64,000 nt of DNA, taken from Bacteroides acidifaciens. Lineage in GTDB: Bacteria > Bacteroidota > Bacteroidia > Bacteroidales > Bacteroidaceae. The notes below the pieces were generated by a model, which searched no databases, had not been told where the DNA came from, and saw only the letters and a list, made by a program, of their open reading frames with translations. Positions 43,814 through 52,037 of this stretch are shown piece by piece; the stretch's first letter is position 1; every line of letters starts with the position of its first letter. The DNA lies in contig NZ_CAEUHO010000001.1 of the NCBI RefSeq assembly GCF_903181435.1, positions 744,001 through 808,000 of the forward strand, written 5' to 3'. The position numbers and the translations under genes are program-made.

Positions 43814-44436
43814 TCTTTTCGATGGTCAATTTGACCAATAGTTGTAACTTTCCCTTTGTATTTTACTGTTGTCTTATCTCCTATATAATATGAAGCAGAA
43901 TCAAATATGGCAGGATATATAGTATCTCCTTTCAGATCGCCATATCCCCATTTACCACCTTCTATGAAACTATGCTCTCTATCCTGCACTTTTTTGCCTC
44001 CGGCATTGAATGCTGCCAATCCATTTTTAAATGGACTGACAAACTCGAATCGGGGGGTAATGACAATATGTCCCAAAGAATCTGCAAAACCAATTTTTGA
44101 TTGTTCATCTACCATTCGGAATAGTCCCTCTGAAAGATAATCTGGACCATTGTCAAAACAGAAAACACGAAATCGCTCTTTGCCGGACGGGTCTATAGCC
44201 CATATATTCCCATCTTTAGCCACAAACCCAAGAGTCTTAAATTTTGTATGGTAAATCCAGCTATATTTGCCTATTGGAACAATAACTTCTCCTTTAGAAT
44301 TGATGTATCCATATTTATAGTCATTATCCACTTCTTGATAAATTAATGAGAGCGTGTCATTATTACCTTGCTGTGCTAATAAACTTCCTGATTGCATAAA
44401 TGCTACAATCAAGAATAATCTTAAAATTGTATTCAT
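43810..44436 (-). CDS. Exported WG-repeat protein
   Basis: A 208-residue protein with signal peptide (MNTILRLFLIVAFMQSGSLL). It contains several WG-type repeats: YGYINSKGEVIVP, GFADSLGHIVITPRFEFVSPF and WGYGDLKGDTIYPAIFDSA. These beta-rich repeats occur in surface or periplasmic proteins of unknown function. It follows the exported 190-residue protein by 28 bases on the same strand and overlaps the decayed nucleotidyltransferase. Confidence 0.8.
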   Translation of the reverse strand: MNTILRLFLIVAFMQSGSLLAQQGNNDTLSLIYQEVDNDYKYGYINSKGEVIVPIGKYSWIYHTKFKTLGFVAKDGNIWAIDPSGKERFRVFCFDNGPDYLSEGLFRMVDEQSKIGFADSLGHIVITPRFEFVSPFKNGLAAFNAGGKKVQDREHSFIEGGKWGYGDLKGDTIYPAIFDSASYYIGDKTTVKYKGKVTTIGQIDHRKE

Positions 44437-44463
44437 AACACTGATATTATAAACGAAACAAGG

Positions 44464-45036
44464 TTACTTTTCTGAATGCTTTTCTAAAAGGTGTTTATAT
44501 ACGGAAAGGATCTTTTCTTTGGTTATCAGAAGACCAAAATTGACAGTTTCATATTCATATTTTACTTTACTTTTAAAAGAAAGTCTTTTTTTTATTTCAT
44601 TCCTAATTCTATAAAGTTCAGAAGAACTATATTTGAAAGCTATGTTTTGACTTATTAAAAACTTAATATTAGTAACTTGCCCTTCTGTATCAACATTAAA
44701 ATCTATAATAAATGGACGGATATCTTGGCATTTTAATATGTGTTCGATTTCCTCTAATGTTAAAATGCTAATCCCGAAATATGACATATCTTCCTGTGAA
44801 ACAGGAATATTCCCTATTACATTAATTCCTGCAGAGCTACCTCGTAAACTTGGCAATTTGATTTGATCACTAGCGACATAAATAGAAATATATTTAGTCT
44901 TAGCTGAAGGAATGATAATACTTTTCCATATCACAGTATCATTATTAACAACTTCCTTTTTGATGATATTAGGTTGTCCCATTACATCAAGTACACAATA
45001 AAATGTTAGGAACAAAAGTGGATAAAGCAACTTCAT
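44464..45036 (-). CDS. Exported protein of unknown function
   Basis: A 190-residue protein with a likely signal peptide (MKLLYPLLFLTFYCVLDVMG). The middle part, DIRPFIIDFNVDTEGQVTNI, faintly resembles the C-terminal domain of TonB-like energy transducers, but the rest does not. No catalytic motif is seen. It is AT-rich like the neighbouring accessory genes. I do not recognise it. Confidence 0.6.
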   Translation of the reverse strand: MKLLYPLLFLTFYCVLDVMGQPNIIKKEVVNNDTVIWKSIIIPSAKTKYISIYVASDQIKLPSLRGSSAGINVIGNIPVSQEDMSYFGISILTLEEIEHILKCQDIRPFIIDFNVDTEGQVTNIKFLISQNIAFKYSSSELYRIRNEIKKRLSFKSKVKYEYETVNFGLLITKEKILSVYKHLLEKHSEK

Positions 45037-45133
45037 AATATAATTTTATATTAGATTTGTAAAATTAAAGAACTAAAACAAATCGATAGAGAAACGACTA
45101 TTCTGATTTCATCATAGATCTATTGCGATAATT

Positions 45134-46132
45134 TTATTTAAAAAAAAGAATTTCTATAAATTTGTCCCAATGCCAATTAAAATTCTCATCTACTCCTTGA
45201 TAACCTTCAATATTCTTATGCTGTTCTATAAAATAAGGAAAATAACTTTGCCATTTACTCTCAAAAAGTTCTTTATTGAAAGTATCGTCGATATTAATTA
45301 AACTACTCAACCAATTTTTATATTCTTGGTTAGCTTCTTCAGTTAATAAAGGAAGAGCGGTGTTTAATTGATTACCAGTATGTACTGTACGAATGAGATC
45401 CGTTAATAAATGTGTTTGAAATTCCACATTCGCCATTCCCTTATCATTTAACATTCCGATGCTATCTTGTATGGCATGAATGAGCTCATGAGTAAGATAA
45501 ATGATGTTTGCATCATTTATCTCATTATTTTTTAGCGTAATTTCATGGTTCTGATAAGTTCCTACCGCTTCTCCCAAATTGGGGTCAGTGAAGAAGATGA
45601 TATCTAAATATTCTGCATACTCGGCTAACGGTGGAAAAACACGACTTAGTAAAGTATCTGCCCAGTCTGGTCGTCCATTGCTGTCTCTATCTTCATTCCT
45701 TAGATGCTCCTCCTCTGTATAATCAGAAGTGTCTTGACCATCCCAATTGCTATCGTTATTTAATTCATTTTGGTCGTCTTTATAATTCTGTTCATTTTCC
45801 CAATCAGATTCATTATTCTCTAAATCCGACTTGTCATCTCTTTCATCGATTTGATCATTTTCAGAAGGCACTTGCACTTGCTCCATATCGGGATATTGAA
45901 TCTCATAATCAGTCTCAAAACCGGCAGGAGGTCCATCATAGATGCCAGGATCATGCAAATTAGATTCCTCTGGATCTAATGGTGGTAAGTTTAGATCGAA
46001 TTCAGGTAACTCATTACTATAGTCAAATTCAGGAGGATTAGTCGGTACGTATCCGTCTCCGCCTAGCAGCTTTCGTGTTGTTAATTCATCGAGACATGGT
46101 ATTGATAATTGCAAATCTAGTAGATTTTTCAT
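45134..46132 (-). CDS. Double-glycine-leader protein with HExxH motif
   Basis: A 332-residue protein. The first 25 residues, ending DELTTRKLLGG, look like the double-glycine leader of Bacteroidales peptide precursors, cleaved by C39-type ABC transporters. A long acidic, low-complexity stretch (about 30-155, rich in Asp, Glu, Asn) follows, then a compact domain with THELIHAIQDS, a zinc-metalloprotease HExxH, and a C-terminal helical part. A leader of this type on a large putative peptidase is unusual. No transporter is encoded in the window. A long hairpin lies just upstream and a truncated paralogue beyond it. Confidence 0.65.
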   Translation of the reverse strand: MKNLLDLQLSIPCLDELTTRKLLGGDGYVPTNPPEFDYSNELPEFDLNLPPLDPEESNLHDPGIYDGPPAGFETDYEIQYPDMEQVQVPSENDQIDERDDKSDLENNESDWENEQNYKDDQNELNNDSNWDGQDTSDYTEEEHLRNEDRDSNGRPDWADTLLSRVFPPLAEYAEYLDIIFFTDPNLGEAVGTYQNHEITLKNNEINDANIIYLTHELIHAIQDSIGMLNDKGMANVEFQTHLLTDLIRTVHTGNQLNTALPLLTEEANQEYKNWLSSLINIDDTFNKELFESKWQSYFPYFIEQHKNIEGYQGVDENFNWHWDKFIEILFFK

Positions 46133-46152
46133 AATATTGTAATTCTTAATTT

Positions 46153-46223
46153 GGTAACTATATACAATCTTACAGTTTACAACCTTTAAGAGGTTTTAAA
46201 CTGTAAGATTGTATATAGTTACC
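46153..46223. repeat. 71-nt hairpin with perfect 27-bp arms
   Basis: Arms at 46,153-46,179 and 46,197-46,223 are exact reverse complements, and the 17-nt centre adds five more pairs (AACCT/AGGTT) after one mismatch. It lies 20 bases upstream of the GG-leader gene's start codon. No T-run follows, so this is not a plain terminator. Confidence 0.85.
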
Positions 46224-46306
46224 ATAGATAATATGATACACTGTTTCATCTTCTTTATTTTTTATATCAAATAATATATGTTTATCTTAAAGGACGATCA
46301 ATATAG

Positions 46307-46735
46307 TTACTGTCCACCAACTTCTCCATTATCAAAAAACAGTGGTGGTTGAGCATTTTCTAAACTTTCGAAAAAAGCTTCGATCATTTCATCCCATTTC
46401 CAATCGTAGTCTCCATTTATTCCTTGATAACTTGGGACATTTTTATATCTTTCATTAAAAGAAGGAAACCATTGTTCCCATTGACTATTAAATAAATCTA
46501 TATTAAACTTATCAGATTCATCACCAAAATGAGTCATATCAAATAACCATTTCGAATAAGCGTCATCATCTTTCCCAACTGCTACAGAGTTCCCTCCCGC
46601 CCCATCTAAAACATAGCACATCATTATATCGGTTAGAAGATGCGCTTGAAATTCAATATTTGCACGACTTACATTGTCTGTTAGATTAAAACCATGTTGT
46701 ACCATGTCTGAACCTATTGTTCCGTCAATAGTAGC
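46307..46735 (-). pseudogene. Truncated paralogue of the HExxH protein
   Basis: The frame reads from after an in-frame stop at about 46,736 and contains ANIEFQAHLLTD, FNIDLFNSQWEQWFPSF and YQGINGDYDWKWDEMIEAFF, clearly related to ANVEFQTHLLTD, FNKELFESKWQSYFPYF and YQGVDENFNWHWDKFIEILF of the neighbouring gene. The leader, acidic region and HExxH are missing. A 132-residue protein from the ATG at 46,705 is possible but would lack the active site. Confidence 0.7.
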
Positions 46736-46830
46736 CTAAAGAGGCGTGCTTGACTGGTATGTTTGTAGATATTTCTTAGCATGAGGTAAAGCAAAATATT
46801 TTATCTCATTTATAATATTATAGTAGACGT

Positions 46831-47304
46831 TTACTCATGATGATACGGCCCTCCATTCAATATCGTCATTGCCCGATAAATTTGCTCCACGAATATCAGC
46901 CGAATCATCTGATGCGAGAAAGTCATTTTCGACATTGAAATCTTCTCGTGGGCTGCTTGATAGACTTTTTCAGAGAAGCCGTAGGGACCTCCGATAATGA
47001 ACACCAGCCGTTTGTTGACTGTATTCATTTTCCGCTTCATGTAATCGGCAAATTCAAGGGAGCGCATTTCTTTTCCGTGTTCATCGAGCAGCACCACGAC
47101 GTCACCCGATTGAAGGGCTTTCAGTATCAGTTCTCCTTCCTTTTCTTTCTGTACTTCCATTGAAAGACTCTTGGTGTTTTTCAGTTCAGGAATCACTTCC
47201 ATATCAAAAGTGATAAACCGTTTGGTGCGCTGTATATAGTCGTTGATAGCTGTAATATAGTGTTGTTCTACGGTTCGTCCAACGACGATCAGGGTTGTCT
47301 TCAT
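46831..47304 (-). CDS. rlmH: 23S rRNA (pseudouridine1915-N3)-methyltransferase
   Basis: RlmH methylates pseudouridine 1915 of 23S rRNA, a SPOUT-class enzyme. I start it at 47,304 (MKTTLIVVGRTVEQHY), giving the usual 157 residues. The SAM-binding trefoil knot is seen in LVFIIGGPYGFSEKVY and the C-terminal MIRLIFVEQIYRAMTILNGG and PYHH. The orientation is opposite to the following DUF4783-nadC pair. Confidence 0.96.
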   Translation of the reverse strand: MKTTLIVVGRTVEQHYITAINDYIQRTKRFITFDMEVIPELKNTKSLSMEVQKEKEGELILKALQSGDVVVLLDEHGKEMRSLEFADYMKRKMNTVNKRLVFIIGGPYGFSEKVYQAAHEKISMSKMTFSHQMIRLIFVEQIYRAMTILNGGPYHHE

Positions 47305-47431
47305 GTCTCTATAATTCTGATTAATGCACAAAAATAGGCATTTTTTATGTTATTCTGCAATTAATGCTTACCTTTGCCTATCATTAGTTGAAAGTTTAAG
47401 GCTTTAAACTTCAACTTAAAAGCTTGTAATT

Positions 47432-47824
47432 ATGAAAAAACGAGTGCTCGTAGGAATGGCCGCTTTGCTTCTTTCCCTCTCGTTGCTTATGGCGCAAGAG
47501 ATACCGGCAGGAGTGATTACGGCATTTAAAAGAGGAAGCTCGCAAGAGCTGAGTAAGTATATGGGGGACAAGGTAAACCTGGTGCTCCAAGGTCGCTCGA
47601 CAAACGTTGAAAAACAGAAAGCAACAGCTATGATGCAAGAATTCTTTACGGAGAATAAAGTCAGCGGATTTAACGTGAACCATCAGGGAAAACGGGACGA
47701 ATCGAGTTTCGTTATCGGCACGTTGGCTACTACGAAGGGAAGTTTCCGTGTGAATTGCTTCTTGAAGAAAGTACAGAATAAATGTTTAATACACCAAATA
47801 AGAATTGACAAAATCAATGAATAA
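47432..47824 (+). CDS. Exported DUF4783 protein
   Basis: A 130-residue protein with signal peptide MKKRVLVGMAALLLSLSLLMAQ. The mature part has an NTF2-like alpha+beta pattern (IPAGVITAFKRGSSQELSKY, VSGFNVNHQGKRDES) that I recognise as DUF4783. Function unknown, probably periplasmic. Its last 8 bases overlap nadC, a pairing I believe is common in Bacteroides. Confidence 0.85.
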   Translation: MKKRVLVGMAALLLSLSLLMAQEIPAGVITAFKRGSSQELSKYMGDKVNLVLQGRSTNVEKQKATAMMQEFFTENKVSGFNVNHQGKRDESSFVIGTLATTKGSFRVNCFLKKVQNKCLIHQIRIDKINE

Positions 47825-48665
47825 GGAAAAAGAACTGATCGACAAACTGATCGATCTTGCTTTTGCAGAAGATATAGGTGATGGCGACCATACCACCCTT
47901 TCGTGTATCCCTGCTACGGCAATGGGAAAATCAAAATTGCTTATCAAGGAAGCCGGCGTGCTGGCAGGTATCGAAGTGGCTAAAGAAATCTTCAACCGTT
48001 TCGACCCGACTATGAAAGTCGAAGTATTTATCAACGACGGAACGGAAGTGAAGCCGGGCGATGTAGCAATGGTAGTGGAAGGAAAAGTACAGTCATTGCT
48101 CCAGACTGAGCGTCTGATGCTGAATGTGATGCAACGTATGAGTGGTATTGCGACAATGACCCGCAAATACGCAAAGAAGCTGGAAGGTACAAATACCCGC
48201 GTACTGGATACCCGTAAGACAACTCCGGGCATGCGTATCCTCGAGAAGATGGCTGTGAAGATCGGTGGCGGCGTAAACCATCGTATCGGTCTGTTCGATA
48301 TGATTCTCTTGAAAGACAATCACGTTGACTTTGCCGGAGGTATTGATAAAGCTATCACCCGTGCTAAAGATTATTGCAAAGAAAAAGGTAAAGACCTGAA
48401 GATAGAAATAGAAGTCCGCAGCTTCGACGAACTGCAACAAGTGCTCGATCTCGGTGGAGTAGACCGTATCATGTTTGATAACTTCACTCCCGAAACGACG
48501 AAAAAAGCAGTAGAGATGGTGGGCGGTAAATACGAAACCGAATCTTCGGGTGGCATCACCTTTGATACTCTTCGTGACTATGCCGAATGCGGTGTAGACT
48601 TTATCTCTGTAGGTGCGCTGACTCATTCAGTGAAAGGACTGGATATGAGCTTCAAGGCGTGCTGA
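47817..48665 (+). CDS. nadC: Nicotinate-nucleotide pyrophosphorylase
   Basis: NadC converts quinolinate and PRPP to nicotinate mononucleotide, a step of de novo NAD synthesis. From the ATG at 47,817 (MNKEKELIDKLIDLAFAEDI) it has 282 residues. Typical segments are EDIGDGDHTT, LNVMQRMSGIATMTRKY, DTRKTTPGMRILEKMAVKIG, GGVNHRIGLFDMILLKDNH and a C-terminal VDFISVGALTHS. It overlaps the DUF4783 gene by 8 bases. nadA and nadB are not in the window. Confidence 0.97.
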   Translation: MNKEKELIDKLIDLAFAEDIGDGDHTTLSCIPATAMGKSKLLIKEAGVLAGIEVAKEIFNRFDPTMKVEVFINDGTEVKPGDVAMVVEGKVQSLLQTERLMLNVMQRMSGIATMTRKYAKKLEGTNTRVLDTRKTTPGMRILEKMAVKIGGGVNHRIGLFDMILLKDNHVDFAGGIDKAITRAKDYCKEKGKDLKIEIEVRSFDELQQVLDLGGVDRIMFDNFTPETTKKAVEMVGGKYETESSGGITFDTLRDYAECGVDFISVGALTHSVKGLDMSFKAC

Positions 48666-48700
48666 TGGAAAGGAGAAGATTGGCATGACGCTTTTTTAGA

Positions 48701-48760
48701 CGCGGATAGCGCGGATGACATGGATTTAAGACTTTATAAAAAGAATCCGCGTTATCCGCG
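48701..48760. repeat. Inverted repeat of CGCGGAT units, probable terminator
   Basis: CGCGGATAGCGCGGAT (48,701-48,716) faces ATCCGCGTTATCCGCG (48,745-48,760), 15 of 16 complementary. Each arm is itself a doubled CGCGGAT. Such units are, to my memory, dispersed in Bacteroides intergenic DNA. It follows nadC by 35 bases and may end its transcript. Confidence 0.7.
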
Positions 48761-48933
48761 TTATTTGCATTTAAAGATTGCTTCCTACTCTTCCATGTTT
48801 TTCGCAAATGCTTCAGAAAAAACTTTTCTATTTGTATTCTTTAACATTTTCTGTTGCAGTATTCCCCAAACTCTTGCGTCTAATAGATAAAACGACGCAG
48901 ACATACGTTCGGCTTTAAAAAAAGGTAATTGAC

Positions 48934-49485
48934 TTGGAAAACGAGATAGAACTGGTAAAGGGCTGTCGGGCAGGAAAGGATTCAGCCCGAAAGGAACTTT
49001 ACACCCTCTATTCCAAACAGATGTTGGCGGTATGTTTCCGCTATACGGGCGATATGGATGCGGCGCACGATGTACTGCATGACGGTTTCATCAAGATTTT
49101 TACCAACTTCTCCTTCCGGGGCGAATCGTCGCTCTGCACATGGATAACCCGGGTGATGGTCACTCAATCGCTCGATTATCTGAGACGGGAGAAACGAGTC
49201 AGTCAGTTGGTAGTGCATGAAGAGCAGCTTCCCGATATACCCGATATATCGGATTCGGGAGGAGGGGCTGGAATCTCCGAGGAGCGGTTGATGGCATTCA
49301 TTGCCGAATTGCCGGATGGTTGCCGAACCGTTTTCAATCTTTATGTGTTTGAAGAAAAGTCACACAAGGAGATAGCTCAAATGCTCCATATCAAAGAGCA
49401 TTCGTCTACTTCGCAGTTGCATCGCGCCAAGTATTTGTTAGCAAAAAGAATTAAAGAGTATAGGAACAATGAAGAAAGAAAATGA
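48934..49485 (+). CDS. ECF-type RNA polymerase sigma factor
   Basis: A 183-residue sigma-70 family factor starting with TTG (MENEIELVKGCRAGKDSARK). Region 2 contains MLAVCFRYTGDMDAAHDVLHDGFIKIF-type sequence and TWITRVMVTQSLDYLRRE; region 4 has EKSHKEIAQMLHIKEHSSTS, the recognition helix. Its end overlaps the following membrane protein gene by 17 bases, so that protein is the likely anti-sigma partner. Confidence 0.93.
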   Translation: MENEIELVKGCRAGKDSARKELYTLYSKQMLAVCFRYTGDMDAAHDVLHDGFIKIFTNFSFRGESSLCTWITRVMVTQSLDYLRREKRVSQLVVHEEQLPDIPDISDSGGGAGISEERLMAFIAELPDGCRTVFNLYVFEEKSHKEIAQMLHIKEHSSTSQLHRAKYLLAKRIKEYRNNEERK

Positions 49486-50515
49486 TGAAATAACCGATCT
49501 GTTTCGCACACGTCTCGCTGATGCGGGGGTGAGTGTCCGGGATGGCTTTTGGGAAGAGCTCTCGCAGGATATTCCTGTGGCTTGCCAACATCGCCGTCGG
49601 ATCCTGCTCTTCCGTGTGGCGGCTGCGGCATCAGTGTTGCTCGTCCTGGCGGCTGCATCGGCTACTTTCCTGTATTTCTCTCCCAAGGAAGAGATGGAAG
49701 AGGCGTTTACGAAGATAGCTGTGACGAATGGAGGACAAATGGACGGAGACGGAATACGTGTCAATCAATTGCCGTTGCCGGTGGAACCTGTTTTGCCGAA
49801 ACCGGCTCCTAAGTCTTTCGGTATGTTGTCGCAATGTGTGGAAGAGGAGGATTCGCTTTCTATTACCTTCTCCATGTCGTTCTCTTTTTCGTCGACTACT
49901 GCGGGAAGTGGCAATCGTTACGGTAATCAAGGTTATAATGGTTATTGGCAGGCTGCAAATGGAAATACGGAATCATCTGCCGTGCAGGAAGAAACTGCAA
50001 GTCCGGCTGTTCCTCCCGGAAAAGTTGTGAAGAGACATCGCTGGGCGATAAAAGCGCAGTTAGGCACGGCACTTCCGGCGGATGACGGTACTTATAAGAT
50101 GCCAATCTCCGCAGGGGTGACAGTAGAACGGAAACTGAATGATTATCTGGGAATAGAAACCGGATTGCTTTATTCAAATCTTCGTTCGGCAGGACAACAT
50201 TTACACTATTTGGGTATCCCTGTCCGGGTGAATGTGACGTTGATGGATACAAAGAAAGTTGACCTTTACGCTACTGTAGGCGGAATAGCGGATAAATGTA
50301 TCGCCGGCGCGCCGGACAATAGTTTCAAGGAAGAACCTATCCAACTGGCAGTGACTGCCGGCATTGGAATCAATTATAAGATTAACGACCGACTTGCGCT
50401 TTTTGCCGAACCCGGTATTTCGCACCATTTCAGCACGGATTCGAAACTGGCTACGGTACGCACGAAACGGCCGACTAATTTTAATTTACTTTGCGGACTT
50501 CGCATGACGTATTAA
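49469..50515 (+). CDS. Membrane-tethered protein with C-terminal beta-barrel domain, putative anti-sigma
   Basis: A 348-residue protein. Residues 1-44 are charged and helical, 45-70 form one membrane helix (LFRVAAAASVLLVLAAASAT), 71-190 are Ser/Gly/Asn-rich, and from about 195 the sequence looks like an outer-membrane beta-barrel (WAIKAQLGTALP to LLCGLRMTY with terminal Tyr). The sigma gene overlap suggests that the N-terminus acts as an anti-sigma segment. An inner-membrane helix joined to a barrel domain is topologically unusual; it may span both membranes or the barrel-like part may be periplasmic. Confidence 0.7.
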   Translation: MKKENDEITDLFRTRLADAGVSVRDGFWEELSQDIPVACQHRRRILLFRVAAAASVLLVLAAASATFLYFSPKEEMEEAFTKIAVTNGGQMDGDGIRVNQLPLPVEPVLPKPAPKSFGMLSQCVEEEDSLSITFSMSFSFSSTTAGSGNRYGNQGYNGYWQAANGNTESSAVQEETASPAVPPGKVVKRHRWAIKAQLGTALPADDGTYKMPISAGVTVERKLNDYLGIETGLLYSNLRSAGQHLHYLGIPVRVNVTLMDTKKVDLYATVGGIADKCIAGAPDNSFKEEPIQLAVTAGIGINYKINDRLALFAEPGISHHFSTDSKLATVRTKRPTNFNLLCGLRMTY

Positions 50516-50520
50516 TCCTT

Positions 50521-51051
50521 ATGAAAATGAAAAAAACACTTGTAATGCTGTGGATGGCACTTTGCCTGATTGTATCTTTCAGTGGATGCAGCAGCGAAGA
50601 AATGGATTACAATAATCCGGATGTTGGCCTTTTTGTGAAGCAATTGAAGTCGGGCACGTATAAGATGAAGAATGACAAAGGAGTGGTGGAAGTTCCTCAT
50701 TTCATGGAAGAGGATATTCCCGAACTTTTGAAATATGCAGAAGATCTGACAATTATCCCTTCTTTTCCGTCGGTTTATAATACGAACAACGGTAAGATTC
50801 GCTTGGGTGAATGTATGCTTTGGGTGATTGAATATATCCGTCAGGGCACACCGCCGTCAATGGGTTGCAAAATGGTATTGGCGAATGCCGAGAATTATGA
50901 AGCAATCTATTTTCTGACCGACGAGGAAGTGCTCGATGCAGCCGCCTGCTATCGTAGCTGGTGGGAAGAACGGCAGTATCCGAAGACCCGGTGGACGATT
51001 GACCCGTGTTATGACGAACCGCTTTGCGGATCGGGCTATCGTTGGTGGTGA
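50521..51051 (+). CDS. Lipoprotein, DUF4943-like
   Basis: A 176-residue protein from the ATG at 50,521 (MKMKKTLVMLWMALCLIVSF) with a lipobox ending FSGC, so it is a lipoprotein. The mature part has conserved-looking LKSGTYKMKNDKGVVEVPHF and RLGECMLWVIEYIRQGTPPS, with paired tryptophans in CYRSWWEE. I think this is the DUF4943 family found beside such sigma/barrel genes. Function unknown. It starts 5 bases after the barrel gene. Confidence 0.75.
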   Translation: MKMKKTLVMLWMALCLIVSFSGCSSEEMDYNNPDVGLFVKQLKSGTYKMKNDKGVVEVPHFMEEDIPELLKYAEDLTIIPSFPSVYNTNNGKIRLGECMLWVIEYIRQGTPPSMGCKMVLANAENYEAIYFLTDEEVLDAAACYRSWWEERQYPKTRWTIDPCYDEPLCGSGYRWW

Positions 51052-51095
51052 CACTAAAAAGGAGATGCGTTCGGAATAAAAAATAGCGAACATTC

Positions 51096-51188
51096 ATGTG
51101 GGAACGTTTGTTTATATCAGTAGTCTTTTTACTGCTGAGAGGGGCTTGTTACGCTCAATGGACTGCACTAGAATCGGGTTGTGTGTAG
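51096..51188 (+). CDS. Possible 30-residue exported micro-ORF
   Basis: ATG at 51,096 encodes MWERLFISVVFLLLRGACYA followed by QWTALESGCV and a stop. It looks like a signal peptide plus ten residues, and QWTALES resembles VWTAQDS at the same place in the next gene, so it may be the remnant of a DUF4858 paralogue. Confidence 0.3.
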   Translation: MWERLFISVVFLLLRGACYAQWTALESGCV

Positions 51189-51237
51189 GTACATATGAGG
51201 CATTTGAAAGGTATTAGGTAATGAAAGAATAAAGAGG

Positions 51238-51873
51238 ATGAATAGATTGATGAAACGTTTCTGGACAACTATGGCTTTGTGTCTGATGACTTTACTTGCA
51301 TATTCGCAAGTATGGACGGCACAAGATTCATTGCATCTGAAGAAGTTGCTGGATAGTGACCAGGAGTTGCATCTGAATATGGATGCTGTAAAGTCGATTG
51401 ATTTCGGTGGTGCGGTGGGAACTCCCCGGATGTCGGAGGAAAAGAATTGGATGCTGCCTGACGAATCGTTGCCCGAAGCATTGCCTAAACCGAAAGTGGT
51501 GTTGAGCCTGATGCCTTATAAGGCAAATACCCGTTTTAATTGGGATCCTGTCTATCAGAAAAAGATAAGGGTGGATAAGAATACCTGGCGGGGAGATCCT
51601 TTCTATGAACTACGGAATCAGAGATCATACTCCAACTGGGCACGTAATCCGATGGCAAAGGGAATGCGTAAGTCTTTGGATGAGATACAGGCAAGCGGGG
51701 GGTATATCAATGGCGGAACTATCGGAGGGCTTGACTTGATGGCAGTCTTTACAAAAGATTTTTGGAATAAGAAGGGGAGGGATAATCGTGCCCGCACGTT
51801 GGAAGTCCTGCGAACTTATGGAGACTCGACGACTGTATTGATAAATAAGCCAATTGAACAGATTGCCCGTTAA
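51238..51873 (+). CDS. Exported DUF4858-like protein
   Basis: A 211-residue protein with signal peptide (MKRFWTTMALCLMTLLAYSQ). The mature part has LKKLLDSDQELHLNMDAVKS, PKVVLSLMPYKANTRFNWDP and a C-terminal segment GGLDLMAVFTKDFWNKKGRD. I recognise it as DUF4858, a Bacteroidetes family of unknown role. It is the last gene of the sigma-linked run; an imperfect inverted repeat follows. Confidence 0.75.
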   Translation: MNRLMKRFWTTMALCLMTLLAYSQVWTAQDSLHLKKLLDSDQELHLNMDAVKSIDFGGAVGTPRMSEEKNWMLPDESLPEALPKPKVVLSLMPYKANTRFNWDPVYQKKIRVDKNTWRGDPFYELRNQRSYSNWARNPMAKGMRKSLDEIQASGGYINGGTIGGLDLMAVFTKDFWNKKGRDNRARTLEVLRTYGDSTTVLINKPIEQIAR

Positions 51874-51887
51874 GGGCGTTATATATG

Positions 51888-51980
51888 TACTAATGTTGCG
51901 ATACGACAATATACTGACTGGAGAGTGTTTGTAATTGAATGATTTATATATTTGTATATTGTTGTATTGGCACATTAGTA
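51888..51980. repeat. Imperfect 27-bp inverted repeat spanning 93 bp
   Basis: Arms at 51,888-51,914 and 51,954-51,980 match at 23 of 27 positions in inverted orientation, separated by 39 AT-rich bases. The structure lies between the DUF4858 gene and the nitronate monooxygenase gene. Confidence 0.75.
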
Positions 51981-52037
51981 AATAACCCGGTTTCTTATGG
52001 GGGATGAAATTATTAGTGCATTGATAAATTATTAATT

